In this document: piece after piece, positions 47,926 to 60,300 of the stretch
Layout: each line of letters opens with the position of its first letter
Position numbering within the stretch: position 1 is the stretch's first letter
NCBI GenBank assembly: GCA_027475525.1
Contig: JAMWFC010000051.1
Coordinates: 2,431,205 to 2,495,204, forward strand
DNA from: Macrolepiota albuminosa
Lineage: Eukaryota > Basidiomycota > Agaricomycetes > Agaricales > Agaricaceae
Direction of reading: 5' to 3'
Length of the DNA stretch: 64,000 bases
Notes under the pieces: model-generated
Told to the model about the DNA's origin: nothing
Databases searched by the model: none
What the model saw: only the letters and a program-made list of their open reading frames with translations
Program-made: the position numbers and the translations under genes

Positions 47926-49057
47926 GCTTCATCGTGGGTCTACAACCTCGTATTTCCCTTGCGCCTCGCTCTTCTTCGGCCCGTCAGCCATTCTCGCTCA
48001 CCGTCTGCTCTCCACATCCGCTGTTCTCCGGGCGAGATACACCCATCCACCTAATAATTATGACGATCTCAAAAGTGACCTGTCAGAGCATTTGAATCAC
48101 CATGCTCCTCCACCAGAGCCTATTTACGACGCTCAAGGGCATGAACTCAATCCTTACCAGAACGGACCTTCTGCTATTGACAAGGCAGTTCACTTGTTTT
48201 TCTTCACAGAGATCATTCGCGGTCGGCATCTCAATCTACAAATGTCAAGGATTCAATTAAACTTTCAATAGGAATGTGGATCGTTCTTGAGAACTTTTTC
48301 CGACCTCCTTACACCATAATGTCAAGGATTCAATTAAACTTTCAATAGGAATGTGGATCGTTCTTGAGAACTTTTTCCGACCTCCTTACACCATTATGTA
48401 CCCATTCGAGAAGGGTCCGCTCTCCCCCCGCTTCCGTGGAGAACATGCCCTACGACGTTATCCTAGTGGTGAAGCGCTGCATTGGTACGGTACTCCTTTA
48501 ACAAGGTGCAATCCAATGCTCAAGTTGTTCGGTAGCTTGCAAGCTTTGTGAAGCAATCTGTCCTGCCCAGGCCATCACAATTGAAAGCGAAGCCCGATTG
48601 GATGGCTCGAGAAAAACAACTAAATATGGTATGGTTCTTTTTGCCGCCGCCGCCGCGCTGTTTAATGTTTATACCACAGACATTGACATGACCAAGTGTA
48701 TCTATTGCGGTTTTTGCCAGCCGCCGCCGCCGCGCTGTTTAATGTTTATACCACAGACATTGACATGACCAAGTGTATCTATTGCGGTTTTTGCCAGAGG
48801 CTTGTCCGGTTGATGCCATTGTCGAAAGTACGTGACTTGCAACTTCGAGTACTATACACCTGATCGAGCCTCGTTCACAGCTCAAAATCAGGAATTCTCA
48901 ACAGAAACTCGCGAGGAACTTCTTTATAACAAAGAGAAGCTTCTTGCGAACGGAGACAGAGCCGAGGCCGAAATCGCTGCGAACCTCCATTGTGCGTTTT
49001 TTTTTATCGATGTTCGGACATGACTAACTGCATGCAGCTGATCATGTTTATCGGTGA
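47907..49057 (+). CDS. NDUFS8: NADH:ubiquinone oxidoreductase 23 kDa iron-sulfur subunit (complex I)
   Basis: Ferredoxin-like subunit of the complex I peripheral arm carrying two [4Fe-4S] clusters (N6a, N6b). A mitochondrial leader ([31 protein letters not shown]) precedes [20 protein letters not shown] and [18 protein letters not shown]. The cluster motifs are [12 protein letters not shown] (split by an intron) and [18 protein letters not shown]. It ends [15 protein letters not shown] ... DHVYR at 49057. As given it is broken: duplications at the start (47770-47925), in an intron/exon (48241-48394) and in the second cluster exon (48643-48797). One base is missing at 47925 and at 48797, and two bases are missing near 48470 (GE/ERCIACK). 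All cluster cysteines are present, so I infer an intact gene. Confidence 0.93.
48241..48394. repeat. 77-bp exact tandem duplication 26
   Basis: Period 77, match exactly 77 bp, over the intron end and [14 protein letters not shown] exon of NDUFS8. Here no extra base is needed after removal. Confidence 0.97.
48643..48797. repeat. 77-bp exact tandem duplication 27
   Basis: Period 77, match 78 bp, over an intron with a CCG run and the exon CIYCGFCQ of NDUFS8. The frame needs one more base at the right edge (GFCQ/EACPVD). Confidence 0.97.
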
Positions 49058-50220
49058 CGGGTGAGAATAGACGGAGTAATTACTTCACACCAGCTTTTTA
49101 TACAATATCATTCTGTCATTTTTTCTTTCTGTGATGTGCGTGACGTGACGGCTTCAAACAACTGACCAGCGCACAGCTACCGACATGTTTTCAATGGCGC
49201 TGCAATTCTGGTTCGACGTTCCAACAGCCATTTACAGTATGCATTGGAAACATAGCTTTTAGACGTGTCGCGACATGTTTTTGTTTGTCCATCAGAAATC
49301 CAGTGCCTGTATGCTCATAAGACAATAGCCTGGAACTTTTCTTGCTTTCGAATTTACTTCTTCGGGGCAAGTCTACACGTTGTCAATTGTCTCGCAGCCT
49401 CTGACTCGATTTTCACAGAATTATCACACGCGTCGAGTCATTGTTCTCCAAATTTGTGGCTCAATATAGGACAATATGCATCAAGCAACAACAATCCGAA
49501 CAACTGTTCAATTATTCTAAGCATTGCATTGTGCTGCGTGTAATCGGCCGTAAGGATCGGTTTTGTCCACATGTAGGGCTTTTTTCACCGCACCTTCTAC
49601 TCGGATTCAGAAACGGATAGTTCATTTTGTGTGTATCACTGCTGTGCTTGTCTCTGCATATCGGTTCGTTCTAGAATCTCAAGAATTATGGAAAAGAAAT
49701 GTTTCAGGCCAGCCATCCAAACCGTTTGCACAACTTTTTGCCACATCAGGTCTTATCACAGTTATCTTAATACAAGTCGTCTTCGAAAGCCTATGTACCC
49801 AACCATCACAACTAGTTGTAAAGAAGTGAGAATTTATTACACTCTAGACCTGTTGAGTATAAATGCTCATTGACAGGTCAGGTCATCTTTTCCAACCATA
49901 GAACTCGTTCACATGGCGGGGATCTGTCAACGCGCAGTCCGCTGTTCGCACTGCTCTATATCGAGTCTCGATGATAACTCGGCACTAGGAAGGGCTGCTA
50001 TAGATCTCGGGCCCGCTGGGGTTGCTTCCTACACCCCTATTGAAAGGATCTTGCGGGTTTTGCTCAGGAATCTGGGTGTCCTATACGTACAAGCACACAG
50101 CTATCATGGAAATACATGGAATACACGGAAATATGGAGAGTCTTGGCATGTCCTCGTGTATTTCGCCACAGTCAGCATCCTAGGCCCCGTGGGGTCAGTC
50201 ACACCAACGCCAATAAAAGC

Positions 50221-50439
50221 ATGGAGTCGTCGTTTTCGGCATGCACGGCAGACGATTGGATGGCAGGCAGGCTCCAACTCCGTCAATTTGTCACGCACCC
50301 GCGTTGGGTGGTGAATTTGCAGGCCCGGAGGAGTGATGGATATGATGTTGTGGTGCTTATGGAGGTGCTTCTGAGCCATGATCCAGAGTTGTTCTGTGCC
50401 TATCTAGATACGCCCCTTGCCGCAGATCTTTTGGAGTGA
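50221..50439 (+). CDS. Possible small protein, 72 aa, unknown
   Basis: Weakly supported ORF beginning MESSFSACTADDWMAGRLQL and including RSDGYDVVVLMEVLLSHDPE. No family known and no neighbours that help. Its end overlaps the start of a 77-bp duplication, so the stop may move. Confidence 0.25.
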   Translation: MESSFSACTADDWMAGRLQLRQFVTHPRWVVNLQARRSDGYDVVVLMEVLLSHDPELFCAYLDTPLAADLLE

Positions 50440-50550
50440 ATGGTTGCGTGCTCGTTGGGTTAGTGGCCACGCGTGCCTATCTAGATACGCCCCTTGCCGC
50501 AGATCTTTTGGAGTGAATGGTTGCGTGCTCGTTGGGTTAGTGGCCACGCG
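50396..50550. repeat. 77-bp exact tandem duplication 28
   Basis: Period 77, match 78 bp; gene-poor interval. Confidence 0.97.
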
Positions 50551-51058
50551 CACGCGGCTTTTCTTACCCGGTTAGAGTAACCGAATTCTTAGGGTGTCTT
50601 GTCTTACAGACTTTTGGAACCGTCTAGTATGCGATTTCATATCTCTCGCTCAGCTGAGCCGCCGGCTGATTGCTATGTACGAATGCCATATCCTGGTAAG
50701 GCCCTGAAGCCTGACCTGGACCTGTCATCCTGAGCAATTTTTCAGGGTCCTAAAGGTCCTGCGGCCCTTGTCAGGCATAAGTGTTATTATGTCATTTGTT
50801 CTTTGCTCAATTTTCGCCGAGGCGAATCTTTTTCCTTATCACTTCGTTCCTTTTTCCTTTTGGTAATTTCCAATGGTAGGTAAAGTAAAGTCGGTGGAAA
50901 ACTTGGGATCGAAACGTAGTTTGTTCGACACCTGTTTGTTGGTCTTGGTCTTGTGGATGTTATGCATGGTACCATCAGCTGCTTCCATTCTTCATTTTCA
51001 GTTGTTTGATGGGGGCTGCGCTGATGTCGATTTCATTTTAGAAAGAGGTGTGTTGTTG

Positions 51059-51212
51059 TGTTTCCCGGAGCCCCTGACTTCGTGGGTGGTGCGCTATTCT
51101 TAATTTGTTTTACGTCTTGCCTTTATCTTACCCTCTGTTTCCCGGAGCCCCTGACTTCGTGGGTGGTGCGCTATTCTTAATTTGTTTTACGTCTTGCCTT
51201 TATCTTACCCTC
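51059..51212. repeat. 77-bp exact tandem duplication 29
   Basis: Period 77, match exactly 77 bp; gene-poor interval. Confidence 0.97.
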
Positions 51213-51246
51213 CATGTAGTTGTCCGGCTTTAAGAAAAAAAATGTC

Positions 51247-51400
51247 TCAACGCCACTGAATGACCGTCCTTACCCCTAAGTTACCGGTTACCTCATGTCA
51301 TCACGTTTTTCTTTTTCATACATTCAACGCCACTGAATGACCGTCCTTACCCCTAAGTTACCGGTTACCTCATGTCATCACGTTTTTCTTTTTCATACAT
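51247..51400. repeat. 77-bp exact tandem duplication 30
   Basis: Period 77, match exactly 77 bp; only 34 bp after the previous tract. Confidence 0.97.
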
Positions 51401-51486
51401 GGGTATGTTGGTAAAAGTATTTCGCAAAGTGGCAAAGTCAGGGTTCCACGGTCGTCGGGGTACAGTTTAGTCATTATCCTACTAGA

Positions 51487-51604
51487 CCACCTGTGCAAGT
51501 CGTTAATCTGTTTGCTTTGTTTGGTGGAACGATCGACGGCGCTTCAGTGAGTCCACCTGCGCAAGTCGTTAATCTGGAACGATCCACAGTCCACGGCGCT
51601 TCAA
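51487..51604. repeat. Imperfect direct repeat of about 50-60 bp
   Basis: Two diverged copies, 51487-51547 and 51553-51604, sharing CCACCTG-GCAAGTCGTTAATCTG, GGAACGATC and CGGCGCTTCA blocks with substitutions and indels. Unlike the 77-bp set it is inexact and has another period, so it looks like a true old duplication. Confidence 0.8.
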
Positions 51605-52245
51605 TAAATTACATGATAATCGATAATCGCAGGGTGCGGAGTCAGACCTTGTACTTGTAGCATGCGTATTTGGAAATGATCATTAAAATTGGCAATGCGT
51701 CACAAGTGATTTTAAAATTCTTTCCCTCGTGCGTGTGCTCGGTTCGAAAATGTTACGACCCAGGTTGGTGACGAAACAATCCACAGTCTGACTGACTCGA
51801 CAGTTTCTGGAAATTGTTTTCCTTCCGGATATTTCCGTCAAGTTGCAATGAAACTTTAAAGGAACCAAATAGCTGTGAGAGCAAAGGAGTTTTGTTTTGT
51901 CTAGCAGAAACCCTAAAAATAAACTCAGTAATTTGGTGTGTATGAGGTTTGACATAGAGTTGTGGCAATAGACGTAAAGAAAAGGTCTGATGACGCCCTA
52001 CCGTACGTGGAAGTGGAAAGTCATGAGACACACGTTTCCTGGTGAACTCGCGTAGACCAGCACAAAAAGACAAAAAGTCGACACCTATGATAGCATGTTC
52101 GTAACAAAGCACATAGACGAACGAATCTGTAGTTTGTAATAATATGGTATGGATGACGACAGCGACAGATGACCAGGGATGCGCCGTTTCGTCACCCTTG
52201 ACCAGCGAAGCTTGAGAGAGAGAGAGCCCAAACCCAAACATCACA

Positions 52246-53752
52246 TCATGGGGGCCCAATTCGGGCGTCATCCTGGTTATCGATACTCCGACGATGTTCT
52301 CGATATCGTTTGCCCCTATCCTCAAGAACTCTGTATTCACCTGCGTCATCATCCACATCCATCTCATTCCGTCCTCGCTTCCGTGACACCTCGAACGCAC
52401 CACCTCCTCGATCGCGGGATCGCCCGTCCTCGTGGACAAAGTCCATCTCCTCATTCAGCTGGTTCACAGGTCTCAGCTTGAACGCCCGCGTGCTGCTGCT
52501 CCGCTCGTGCCGGTCATAGTAATGGCGCGAATCAGGTCTCGAGATGTCGCCTCCAACAGCAAGGTTTCCACTTGCACTTGCACCCCCACCCCCTCCCCCG
52601 CTTCCATTGCCTATTCCGGACCCCGACCCCGAAACGCAAGGTTTCCACTTGCACTTGCACCCCCACCCCCTCCCCCGCTTCCATTGCCTATTCCGGACCC
52701 CGACCCCGAAACGGGAGAACCGGAACGGGAATGCGGGGCGTATCCGTAGTACGCCGGCTCGTCTCGCATGTGGACGACGTCGCCCCGGCCAAAGGAGTGG
52801 CGAGTGCGGTGGCTCATTGTCGGAGAGACGAGCGAGTCGCGACTGCGTGCAAAGTCCCGAGAATGGCTGCGCTCGTGCTCGTAGTCGTATTCGTCCCTGC
52901 TGCTGGGACTCATCGGCGGGTGGCCATGGACGCGCCGGGAGTCGGGCGGGGGGGAGAGACGCGGCATGAACGAGGAGAGACGGGAATGCTGATGGAGATC
53001 TGGATGGGGGACATCATGGTTGTCATGACGCCTTGAGCGGTCCCTCTCTTGGATGGGAGGGCTGTGCATGAGCTGTTGTGGCAGTGGCTCGGGATATTGG
53101 TGGGGAATATAAGGCTGCCGGGAACGCGTCGAGGATTGGGACCTCGTACGCTCATGGGAATGATGCATGGTGGGACTGACGTGGGTGCGCGGGTTGGCCG
53201 GAAGAGGAGGAGGCATATGACGCGACTCGTCAGCGGGAGTGTGCCGGGGAGAAGAATGGATGTGAGGGACACCGGGACGAGAAGGGAACTCGTAGGTGCG
53301 AGCAGGTTCATGAGAAATATCATTGAGATGGTTGCCGGAACGCGAGCGTGGAAATGGCGGGGCAGGAGGGAGCGCAGGAGGAAGGACAGAGACAGGGGAC
53401 CATGGGGGTCAGTGGGAGAGGAGAGACGTTCATAGAGAATACTAGAATAATTCAGCGCGTCTGATGGGAGACGGGAGACCAGAGACTCACGCCCGCTCTA
53501 GTTTCATGCGCTGGATGTTCCGCTTGGCCTTGAGAACCTGTAAATGAAGTTTATCATTGTCCTTGAGGCAGAGTTAGAGGTAAATGGCGACGAGGGGCGG
53601 TGGGGACTGACTGTCTCGATCTCCTTGACCTTCCTTTTGAGTTCTCTGTATTTTGTCTGGTATTTAGCGTCCTCGGCGCCCGCAGCAATGCCGACAGGAG
53701 GATGCGGCACTTTGAGGCGGGCGGAGGGGCCAGGGGACGGGTGCACAGACAT
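52246..53752 (-). CDS. INO80 complex subunit F-domain protein (predicted)
   Basis: N-terminal coiled-coil INO80F-type domain assembled from short exons: KYQTKYRELKRKVKEIE, DNDKLHLQVLKAKRNIQRMK and LERAILYERLSS. The INO80 complex remodels nucleosomes. After this the protein is a long disordered region rich in Pro, Ser, His and Arg (HERSHSRDFARSRDSLVSP, SGSGSGIGNGSGGGGGGASA), ending NQLNEEMDFVHEDGRSRDRG ... NQDDARIGPP at 52246. Start at 53752 (MSVHPSPGPSARLKVPHPPV). A duplication (52559-52713) lies in the Gly/Ser-rich part and is in frame once removed. The G run at 53404-53408 seems one base short (TDP to PWSPVSVLPP). Domain assignment rests on recall of the family pattern. Confidence 0.78.
52559..52713. 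repeat. 77-bp exact tandem duplication 31
   Basis: Period 77, match 78 bp, in the Gly/Ser-rich coding region of the INO80F-domain gene. Confidence 0.97.
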
Positions 53753-54202
53753 GGATGTTCGAGACAGCTGGCACGTTCGAGTCTATCGGCATTATTATTT
53801 CAACTCTGGCGTTGAGTCGGCTTCGATTCTTCCCTTTTTCGGCTACTCCTCCTTTGCTTTTTTTTTTCTCATCAGACATTGTATATATACATCTCCCACA
53901 CCCCTGGCCTGCGCTCAGCACACGGGAATGCATCTCGAGTACCGCCGTGATGTATTTTCATGTACATACTTGACAAAATATCAATCTCAGAGTTCGCCAC
54001 AGTTCCCACGCACATCACGTGAACTCCCGCCTGCTGCTGCCGTTTTCTCTCAGACACAGCAACTACATTTCCGTGTACAAGTAAGTTGGAACGTGTGTTT
54101 TGGGGGACAAATACTCACGCTGGTCCAGTGTCGGCTCCGTTTAGACAGTAGGCAGTGGTCGAGCTTTGCGCTGGGAGGACTGACACGGGCGTTTGCAGAG
54201 AC
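53753..54202. promoter_or_regulatory. Divergent promoter region INO80F / NDUFA13
   Basis: 450 bp between two start codons; carries a perfect TCACGTGA palindrome at 54015-54022, a candidate bHLH site. No gene seen. Confidence 0.4.
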
Positions 54203-54739
54203 ATGCCCCCTGCGGGGGGCTTCGAAGCGGTAAAGTACAAACGCAACTTGCCTCTCCGTGGACCAAGCTCGCTGGTGATTCTCGGCGCGGTGACCGGAAT
54301 ATGCGCTTGGGGAATGTACAAAGTGGGGAAAGGCAATCTCGAGAAACGGTACGAAAGATGACGACGCATGCGGTCAGGTGGACGTGGAACGTGTCCTAGG
54401 ACCTCCCGCCCACTGTTAAACGTGGGCACAGGATCCGGCCGCATGCAGTTGCTTATCTACCGGACCGCAGGTGACTGATATGGCAATGACAGGGAACTCG
54501 CGCGGGAGAAAGTGTGGTCGCGCATGCACCTGGTGCCGCTGCTGATGGCAGAGGGCGACCGGGATGCATACCGACGAGAGCAGGCGGCACTGGGGCGGGA
54601 AGAGGCGATAATGAAAGACGTCAAGGGCTGGGAGGTAAGGCAGGCCCCTGTGGACGCATGACTCGACTCATGATTTGGATAGACCGGAAAAGGAGTGTAT
54701 CACAGCACGAGATATCGGTCGCCGGAAATTGTGATTTGA
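54203..54739 (+). CDS. NDUFA13: NADH dehydrogenase 1 alpha subcomplex subunit 13 (GRIM-19 homologue)
   Basis: Three exons: 54203-54348, 54493-54634, 54683-54739; 345 nt, 114 aa. Accessory membrane subunit of mitochondrial complex I. Characteristic N-terminus MPPAGGFEAVKYKRNLPLRG, a single membrane segment LVILGAVTGICAWGMYKVG, GKGNLEKRELAREKVWSRMH, LVPLLMAEGDRDAYRREQAA and a C-terminus GKGVYHSTRYRSPEIVI. The length and all blocks fit the family, so the gene is complete. No duplication. A second complex I gene, NDUFS8, lies 5 kb upstream. Confidence 0.95.
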
Positions 54740-54889
54740 TGGATGGAATAGCAGTAGCCAGTAGACAATTATGGAAGACGAGCCGTGTGACTTGAACCGG
54801 GCGAGGCAGATGATCCAAATCCGCGGGAAGCTCTGCCGACATATCCATGTCACAAACAGATAGCCTTTTGCTGCCATCCATTTAAAACT

Positions 54890-56244
54890 ATGCGGGTCCT
54901 CCGCCTCCTCGCCCTTCGACGCCACATGCCCTCCGCCATCCCCCGCCAATTCATGGACTTTGATTTTGAAGATCTCCTTGCCCCGGCCCCCTTTATCAAC
55001 TTTGACGACGACCTCGTCTTTGACCCCAGCGACCTCTGGTTCTCCCCCCCGTCGTCGTCCCCCATCCCCATCCCCATCCCCTACCAAGAATGCATCCCTT
55101 TTCCCGACGACCCCTACTCTCCCACTCTCTCCATCTCTCCCCTCGACACCACCTTTTCCCCCCCATGGTCCTCCCAGCTCCACTCGTCCCCTCGCGTCCT
55201 GCGTTCCTCCTCGTCGTCCAGACCCTCTGTCAGGCATTCCCCCATGGTCGACCGCCAGCGTGCCTCGCCCCTCCTCTTCACGTCCACCAGTGCCCCCGTC
55301 TCCGACTCTCGTCTCGCGAGGTCCTACACCCGTCCTGCCGAGTCTCTCCCCGACACTGACGCGACGATGAGGAAAAAGAAGCGCATCAGCCCTCCTCTCG
55401 ACGACCGGTCTGAGCCAGGTATAAAAAATTTATTTTTTTTTTGCATTGTCTAACCATCTCCAGTCCTCAAGTCTGTCCTTCGCCCCCCGAAACTCGCGCC
55501 CTCTGCCTGGCAGCTGTACTTTACAGACTGGATCCAGAACCAGCAGGTCAACGGAACCCGCAAGCTTAACGTTGCCCAGGCTGCAAAGGAGGCCGGCCAA
55601 GAATACGCGTCGCTAACAGAGGCCGAAAAAGAAGTATCTACCGCGACTCCTCGGTGTGACGTCATCCACTGACTCTTGACAGCCCTATAAACGGCGTTCA
55701 CAGGCCGCAAAGGAGGCCCGTGAGCGTGAGCATGCCGCATACATGCGCTCCCTCACTCCTGACGACATCAAACGCGAGAACGCCTTTCGTGCCGCACAAC
55801 GCAAGGCCGGCAAATCCAGGAAGAGCAACATAAAGGACCCCAATGCACCAAAGAAGCCCCTCAGTGCTTACTTTATGTTCCTCCAGCGTATCAGGGCAAA
55901 CCCTCAGCTAGTCCGCGACATTTTCGGCGACGAGACTGAAACAACCAAACAAAGTGTTCTTGCTGCCGCCAAATGGCGTTCCATGACCGACGCCGAGCGT
56001 CAGGTACGTTATTCATCTCACTCTGTCTGCATACATCCTGACTTGTTGAAAGCCGTTCCTCGCACAAGCCGAGCAGGAGAAGATGGAATATGAAGCCGCT
56101 CGAAAGGTCTACGAGGACGGCTCCCCAACTTATGGTTCATCCAACATCAATTTCAGTATTCACCCCGGAAGCCCCTTGTTTCCCTCAATCAAGGTCGAGT
56201 CGGAGAGCGAAGGCGAAGGTCAAGATCATGTTCTTTGCTCGTAG
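54890..56244 (+). CDS. Protein with two HMG boxes
   Basis: Four exons: 54890-55418, 55464-55633, 55683-56003, 56053-56244; 1212 nt, 403 aa. Acidic and Ser/Pro-rich N-terminal half (FEDLLAPAPFINFDDDLVFD, SSSPIPIPIP). HMG box 1: LAPSAWQLYFTDWIQNQQVN with YASLTEAEKEPYKRRSQAAK; HMG box 2: DPNAPKKPLSAYFMFLQRIR with WRSMTDAERQPFLAQAEQEK. HMG boxes bend DNA; this may be a chromatin or mitochondrial-nucleoid protein or a transcription factor. The first Met at 54890 gives an Arg/Leu-rich leader (MRVLRLLALRRHMPSAIPRQ), so mitochondrial import is possible; Mets at 54926 and 54953 are alternatives. Intact, no duplication. Confidence 0.87.
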
Positions 56245-56412
56245 TTTATTGGTTTCTATCTCTGGACAAACTCACGACCTTTACGACGAACGGTGTCAAT
56301 TACTTATTATTAACTCCTTACACTACTAGTCATCAATCTAAATATGCTTTTGTAATTTCAGCATTACGGCGTTGGTTCTTTCTGTGTAGATAGTACGTCA
56401 TAATAACATTGA

Positions 56413-57128
56413 TTACAACGCCAACCGAACAACCATCTTCTGATGAGGCTCCCCGTCCTCATCAAACTCTGAACCCTGTCAACCCGAGGTTTGCTAAACG
56501 CAACTTTTTAAGGTGGTCAACTTACTTGAGCCTGATACCCAAACCTAAACGCCATCGAATCAAGATATGTACCAGAATGTAAATAGCGCTCCGACATACC
56601 TAGCATAGAATCCTTGCGCAGGGATCTGAGAGTGGCATACAACCTCTGCCCACCCGACGCTGACAGCATGAGCCTTGACCCAGTCGTGCAGTCTCAGCAC
56701 AAGTTCGCTTCCAAATCGGAAGCTTCGGTAGTCTTCAAGGACAGCAAGCCGACTAAGCTTGTAGTGCCCTTCAGGCGCCTTGTACCCCCGGATGGTGCCA
56801 ACCGGAGTCAGAGATGGCGTAAGCCTGAGCAAAAAATGTGTCGCCGTCTTCTTCTCGTCAATTCTACAAGTACGATCGTGTCATATGGAACGGCGTCAAA
56901 GGAAGGAAACCTGGGAAAAACGGCAAGTTGCGACCAACTCATCTATCTCGGTTTCGAGAGGAAACTTCTGTTCGATGTGGAATACAGCGATTCTCTGGGG
57001 GTGTGTCATGATGGTGATTGGGAGGAAGAGAAGGATGGTAAATGGAGATGTACCACTTTGTAGCATTGCTGGATCTCCAGCTCGGAGCGCGCGATTACTA
57101 TTTCGTGTGCTGGGACGTCGCTGCTCAT
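56413..57128 (-). CDS. GNAT-family N-acetyltransferase
   Basis: Multi-exon gene starting MSSDVPAHEIVIARSELEIQ at 57128. The N-terminal part has IAVFHIEQKFPLETEIDE, as in GNAT proteins with the V-F-x-x-E-Q block. The acetyl-CoA site lies in GTIRGYKAPEGHYKLSRLAV with LEDYRSFRFGSELVLRLHDW, and the end holds SGTYLDSMAFRFGYQ and EFDEDGEPHQKMVVRLAL, the typical closing strand of this group. Acceptor substrate unknown. Splice edges in the middle (56860-56930) need checking. A CACGTG lies 29 bp upstream (57157-57162). No duplication inside. Confidence 0.83.
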
Positions 57129-57348
57129 GGTGTGTTCGATCGTAAATCATATCGACCACGTGGAAATGCATAACATCGACAAATTCTCAAAAGTTCTGGT
57201 CTGCCAGACATTTCTTTGTTCAGCCACAATCGCGTTTCTTTATATTGGGAAGGGGTAAAAGGTGGACATACGACGTGGAACAACGCGAATTCGTACTTAT
57301 TTTCACAACTCCAGGTCCAGGTACTCGTTTCAAGGACGAGTCTCTTAT

Positions 57349-60300
57349 GGTCGAGCCTTTTGCATCGGTCGTTTACAACACGCTCCTCTCAGGCCGTCCC
57401 AGGCTCACCTCGGTTGTGCGCACGATCGTCACCACCTCGACACGTAACGGCGTCGGCTGTGATTTTTTTACTCCCTCACCTCGTCGCGCCAAGGGGAAAA
57501 ACAAATTGGAGGATGTCCACCAGCCCATGCGAGACTGGAGCTCTAGTGATCGGCATCTGCTCTTGTGGCCATGTATGTACCGTACCACATCGTTTCTTTT
57601 GCATTCGCTCTGATGATGTTTGGTAGTTCACACCCATCTCATGATGTCGGACGAGCTTCACCAAGGCGAGAGAGGTACCTGGGCCGAGAAAAGGGGGAAA
57701 CGGTTCACACCCATCTCATGATGTCGGACGAGCTTCACCAAGGCGAGAGAGGTACCTGGGCCGAGAAAAGGGGGAAACGCGTCCTAAACCTCGTCCGAGA
57801 ATCGCCAGGTCCTCACTCATGTATAACAACAACCAGCGCCGACATGTGTCCTTCGCGACGGAAACAGCTCCCAGGCCAAGTACAGGTCTCCTGGCCATTT
57901 CTGAATTCACAGAAGACGAGCACTGGATACAACGTTTCGAGCGTATCATACAGCTTCCTCGATCAGAAGTCAACTTGGACAATGCGTGGACGGTTTATGA
58001 GAAAGTAGTCGAGTATCGTCTGCCCCTTCCGACTATAATGTCCTTTCTGGAAAAGTTTATCGGTGCCGCTGAGATTCGATACGAGTCGAAACAGTCCGAG
58101 GCCTCTGATCACGAGCTTTATGACCTGGGTGAGAAGGCGCTTCGGATCCTGGCCGACCTGGACTTTGTCGTCATACCGGGATCGCGTTTCGACCAGTGGA
58201 GACTGTGTCTGCTCGCTCGCGCCTTGGCGCTACATAAAGACTTTGAAGGCGCGACAAACGCCGTTGCCGACGCGAGCAAGATCAAGTTGCCGTTCCTGTT
58301 CAATACGGGGATCGTTTGCGCCTACGACATGATTTTGACGTCTCTTGTACGACACGAGGGCAATATCCGCGCGATGGAGTATATCGGTGATCATTGGGAG
58401 ACCATCTCCAGATTCATGCGGCTCAGAGTCTACGGCCCTGCCACCGAGCCTCTCAGACGTGCCGTCGATTTCTTGAAAACGACCGCGACGCGTGTCGCTG
58501 CTGAGATTGCTGAGCCGTCGTTTTTCTTGGAAAAGGAAGGCTGGGACAAGAAGCGTCGCGAGGACGTTGGATGTTTCTTCATCCAGGCGTTGTCGAATAC
58601 CAACTTTAGTACAGAGGGTTGTGAGGTGTTTTCTAGGATGCAACGACTCAATCTCAATGTGCACCGACAATTCCAGTTTATGCTTATCCGTTCTCTCGCA
58701 CAACGTCCCGCTACCATGTCTTCCGCCGTTGATATGTACAAGTCTACTCAACACACCAAGGATGATTTGCTTTACGAGCGGCTAGGGCTGTATCTGTATG
58801 CACGGCAAGGCGACACCGAGGCTTTTGAGAAATGTTTCGACACCGTCAAGGCGATGGCTTCACCTACTATAGAAGACATCGCGTCGTTGATACACGGCTA
58901 CGCCATGGCCAACGATGTCAAGCGTGCAGAAGAGACGTTTGAGGAATTCTTTCCTTTCGATGAAAATGGAAAGCGGATGAACTCGCCGGGTATCGTAAGC
59001 GTGCAGAAGAGACGTTTGAGGAATTCTTTCCTTTCGATGAAAATGGAAAGCGGATGAACTCGCCGGGTATCGTTCACTACGCTGCCGTCATAAACGCTCA
59101 TGCCAGGAGGGAAAACAACAACCAGAAGAAATATCGTTTTGGCTCACAGACTTGGCGAAAGCGGACAAGGTTCCTAACGAGTACGTTTTCACCATCATCC
59201 TCAACGCTTTTGCTGCTGCGGGAGACGTTGATTCTACTATGAGTGTGCTCCAGGAGATGCGCAAGGCTGGGGTTAAGCCGAACGTGGTGACGTACACCAT
59301 TGTCATTACCCTCCTCGCGCATCGCAAGGACCCCTTGGGTGCCGAGGCCGTCTTCAAGCGCGCGTTAAAGGAAGGGATCGTACCGGATAACCGCATGATC
59401 GTTGCCCTCATGAACGCGCACGTCGAAGGAGGGTCCTGGAAGGGTGTCCTTCGGGCGTACGACTACTTGATGGCCGCGCGTGTCACCGCGCTTTCCCTCG
59501 AAGTCTACAATACTCTCATGAAAGCCTACGTTCTCATTGGCGCCCCGTTCAATGTCGTCTACAGGTTCTTCCAGCGGCTGGAAAAATCAAAGGCGAAGCC
59601 AGATGCGTACACGTATGCTCTCCTCGTGCAGTCGGCTTGCGATGCTGGCTTTATGAGTATTGCAGCAGATATATATTATGACCTGAAGGAAAGTAAAAAC
59701 CCTATTTGGAACGTCGATGTCAATGTGTTCATCCTGACCATTCTTATGGCTGGCTTTCTTCAACATGGCGACAAGGTCAGGGCGCATGGAGTGTATCGAG
59801 AGATAACGGAGCTGGGGATCACCCCTTCTCCAATCACTCTCAGGACTATTCTTCAGGCGTATGGCTATGAAATGTCGAGTGAGAGTATGGAGATTGCGGA
59901 ACAGTTCGTGAAAAGCCTGATCGATATCCCCGAGGAGGAAAGGACTTGGAAGAAGCCCAAATACGACAGTTTGAGTGCTCTTAATCACCTCTATGGGCCT
60001 GTTTTATCTGGCTGGGCGCGCATGAAATCGCCTGGGGACGCCGAGCGCGTTCTTGAGGAATTGCAGAACGCTGGAGAGAAACCTTCGCTTGGAAACTTGA
60101 CGAGTCTTTTGGATGTTTATCGCCGTACCTTCAACGTTGATGCCGTGCAGGAGATATGGCCTGATATCCAAGAACTGGGTATGAAGAACACTTCACGAGA
60201 TTGGATGATGCCCGGCGATGGTCCGTCAAACACGACTCGGGGTATCAAAGGGAATATCCTTTGTGTTCCCCTCTCCATCTATATCGACGCTCTTTCTGCT

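Larger units (their letters stand above)
49058..52245. other. Gene-poor 3.2 kb interval
   Basis: No confidently recognised gene between NDUFS8 and the 3' end of the INO80F gene. Contents: one weak ORF (see 50221), three 77-bp duplications, and an imperfect direct repeat at 51487-51604. The sequence is AT-rich and pyrimidine-rich in places. Confidence 0.5.

Noticed and set aside
47847..49057. NDUFS8 as a pseudogene or nuclear copy of a mitochondrial gene
   Set aside because: All breaks coincide with duplications or small indels; introns, leader and all cluster cysteines are present.
51753..52454. 234-aa minus-strand ORF
   Set aside because: It overlaps, in another frame, the last exon of the INO80F-domain gene and its 3' flank; composition is not protein-like and no domain is seen.
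54668..55237. 189-aa Gly/Asp-rich minus-strand ORF
   Set aside because: Shadow of the HMG-box gene's first exon, whose four exons join in frame to 403 codons with two HMG boxes.
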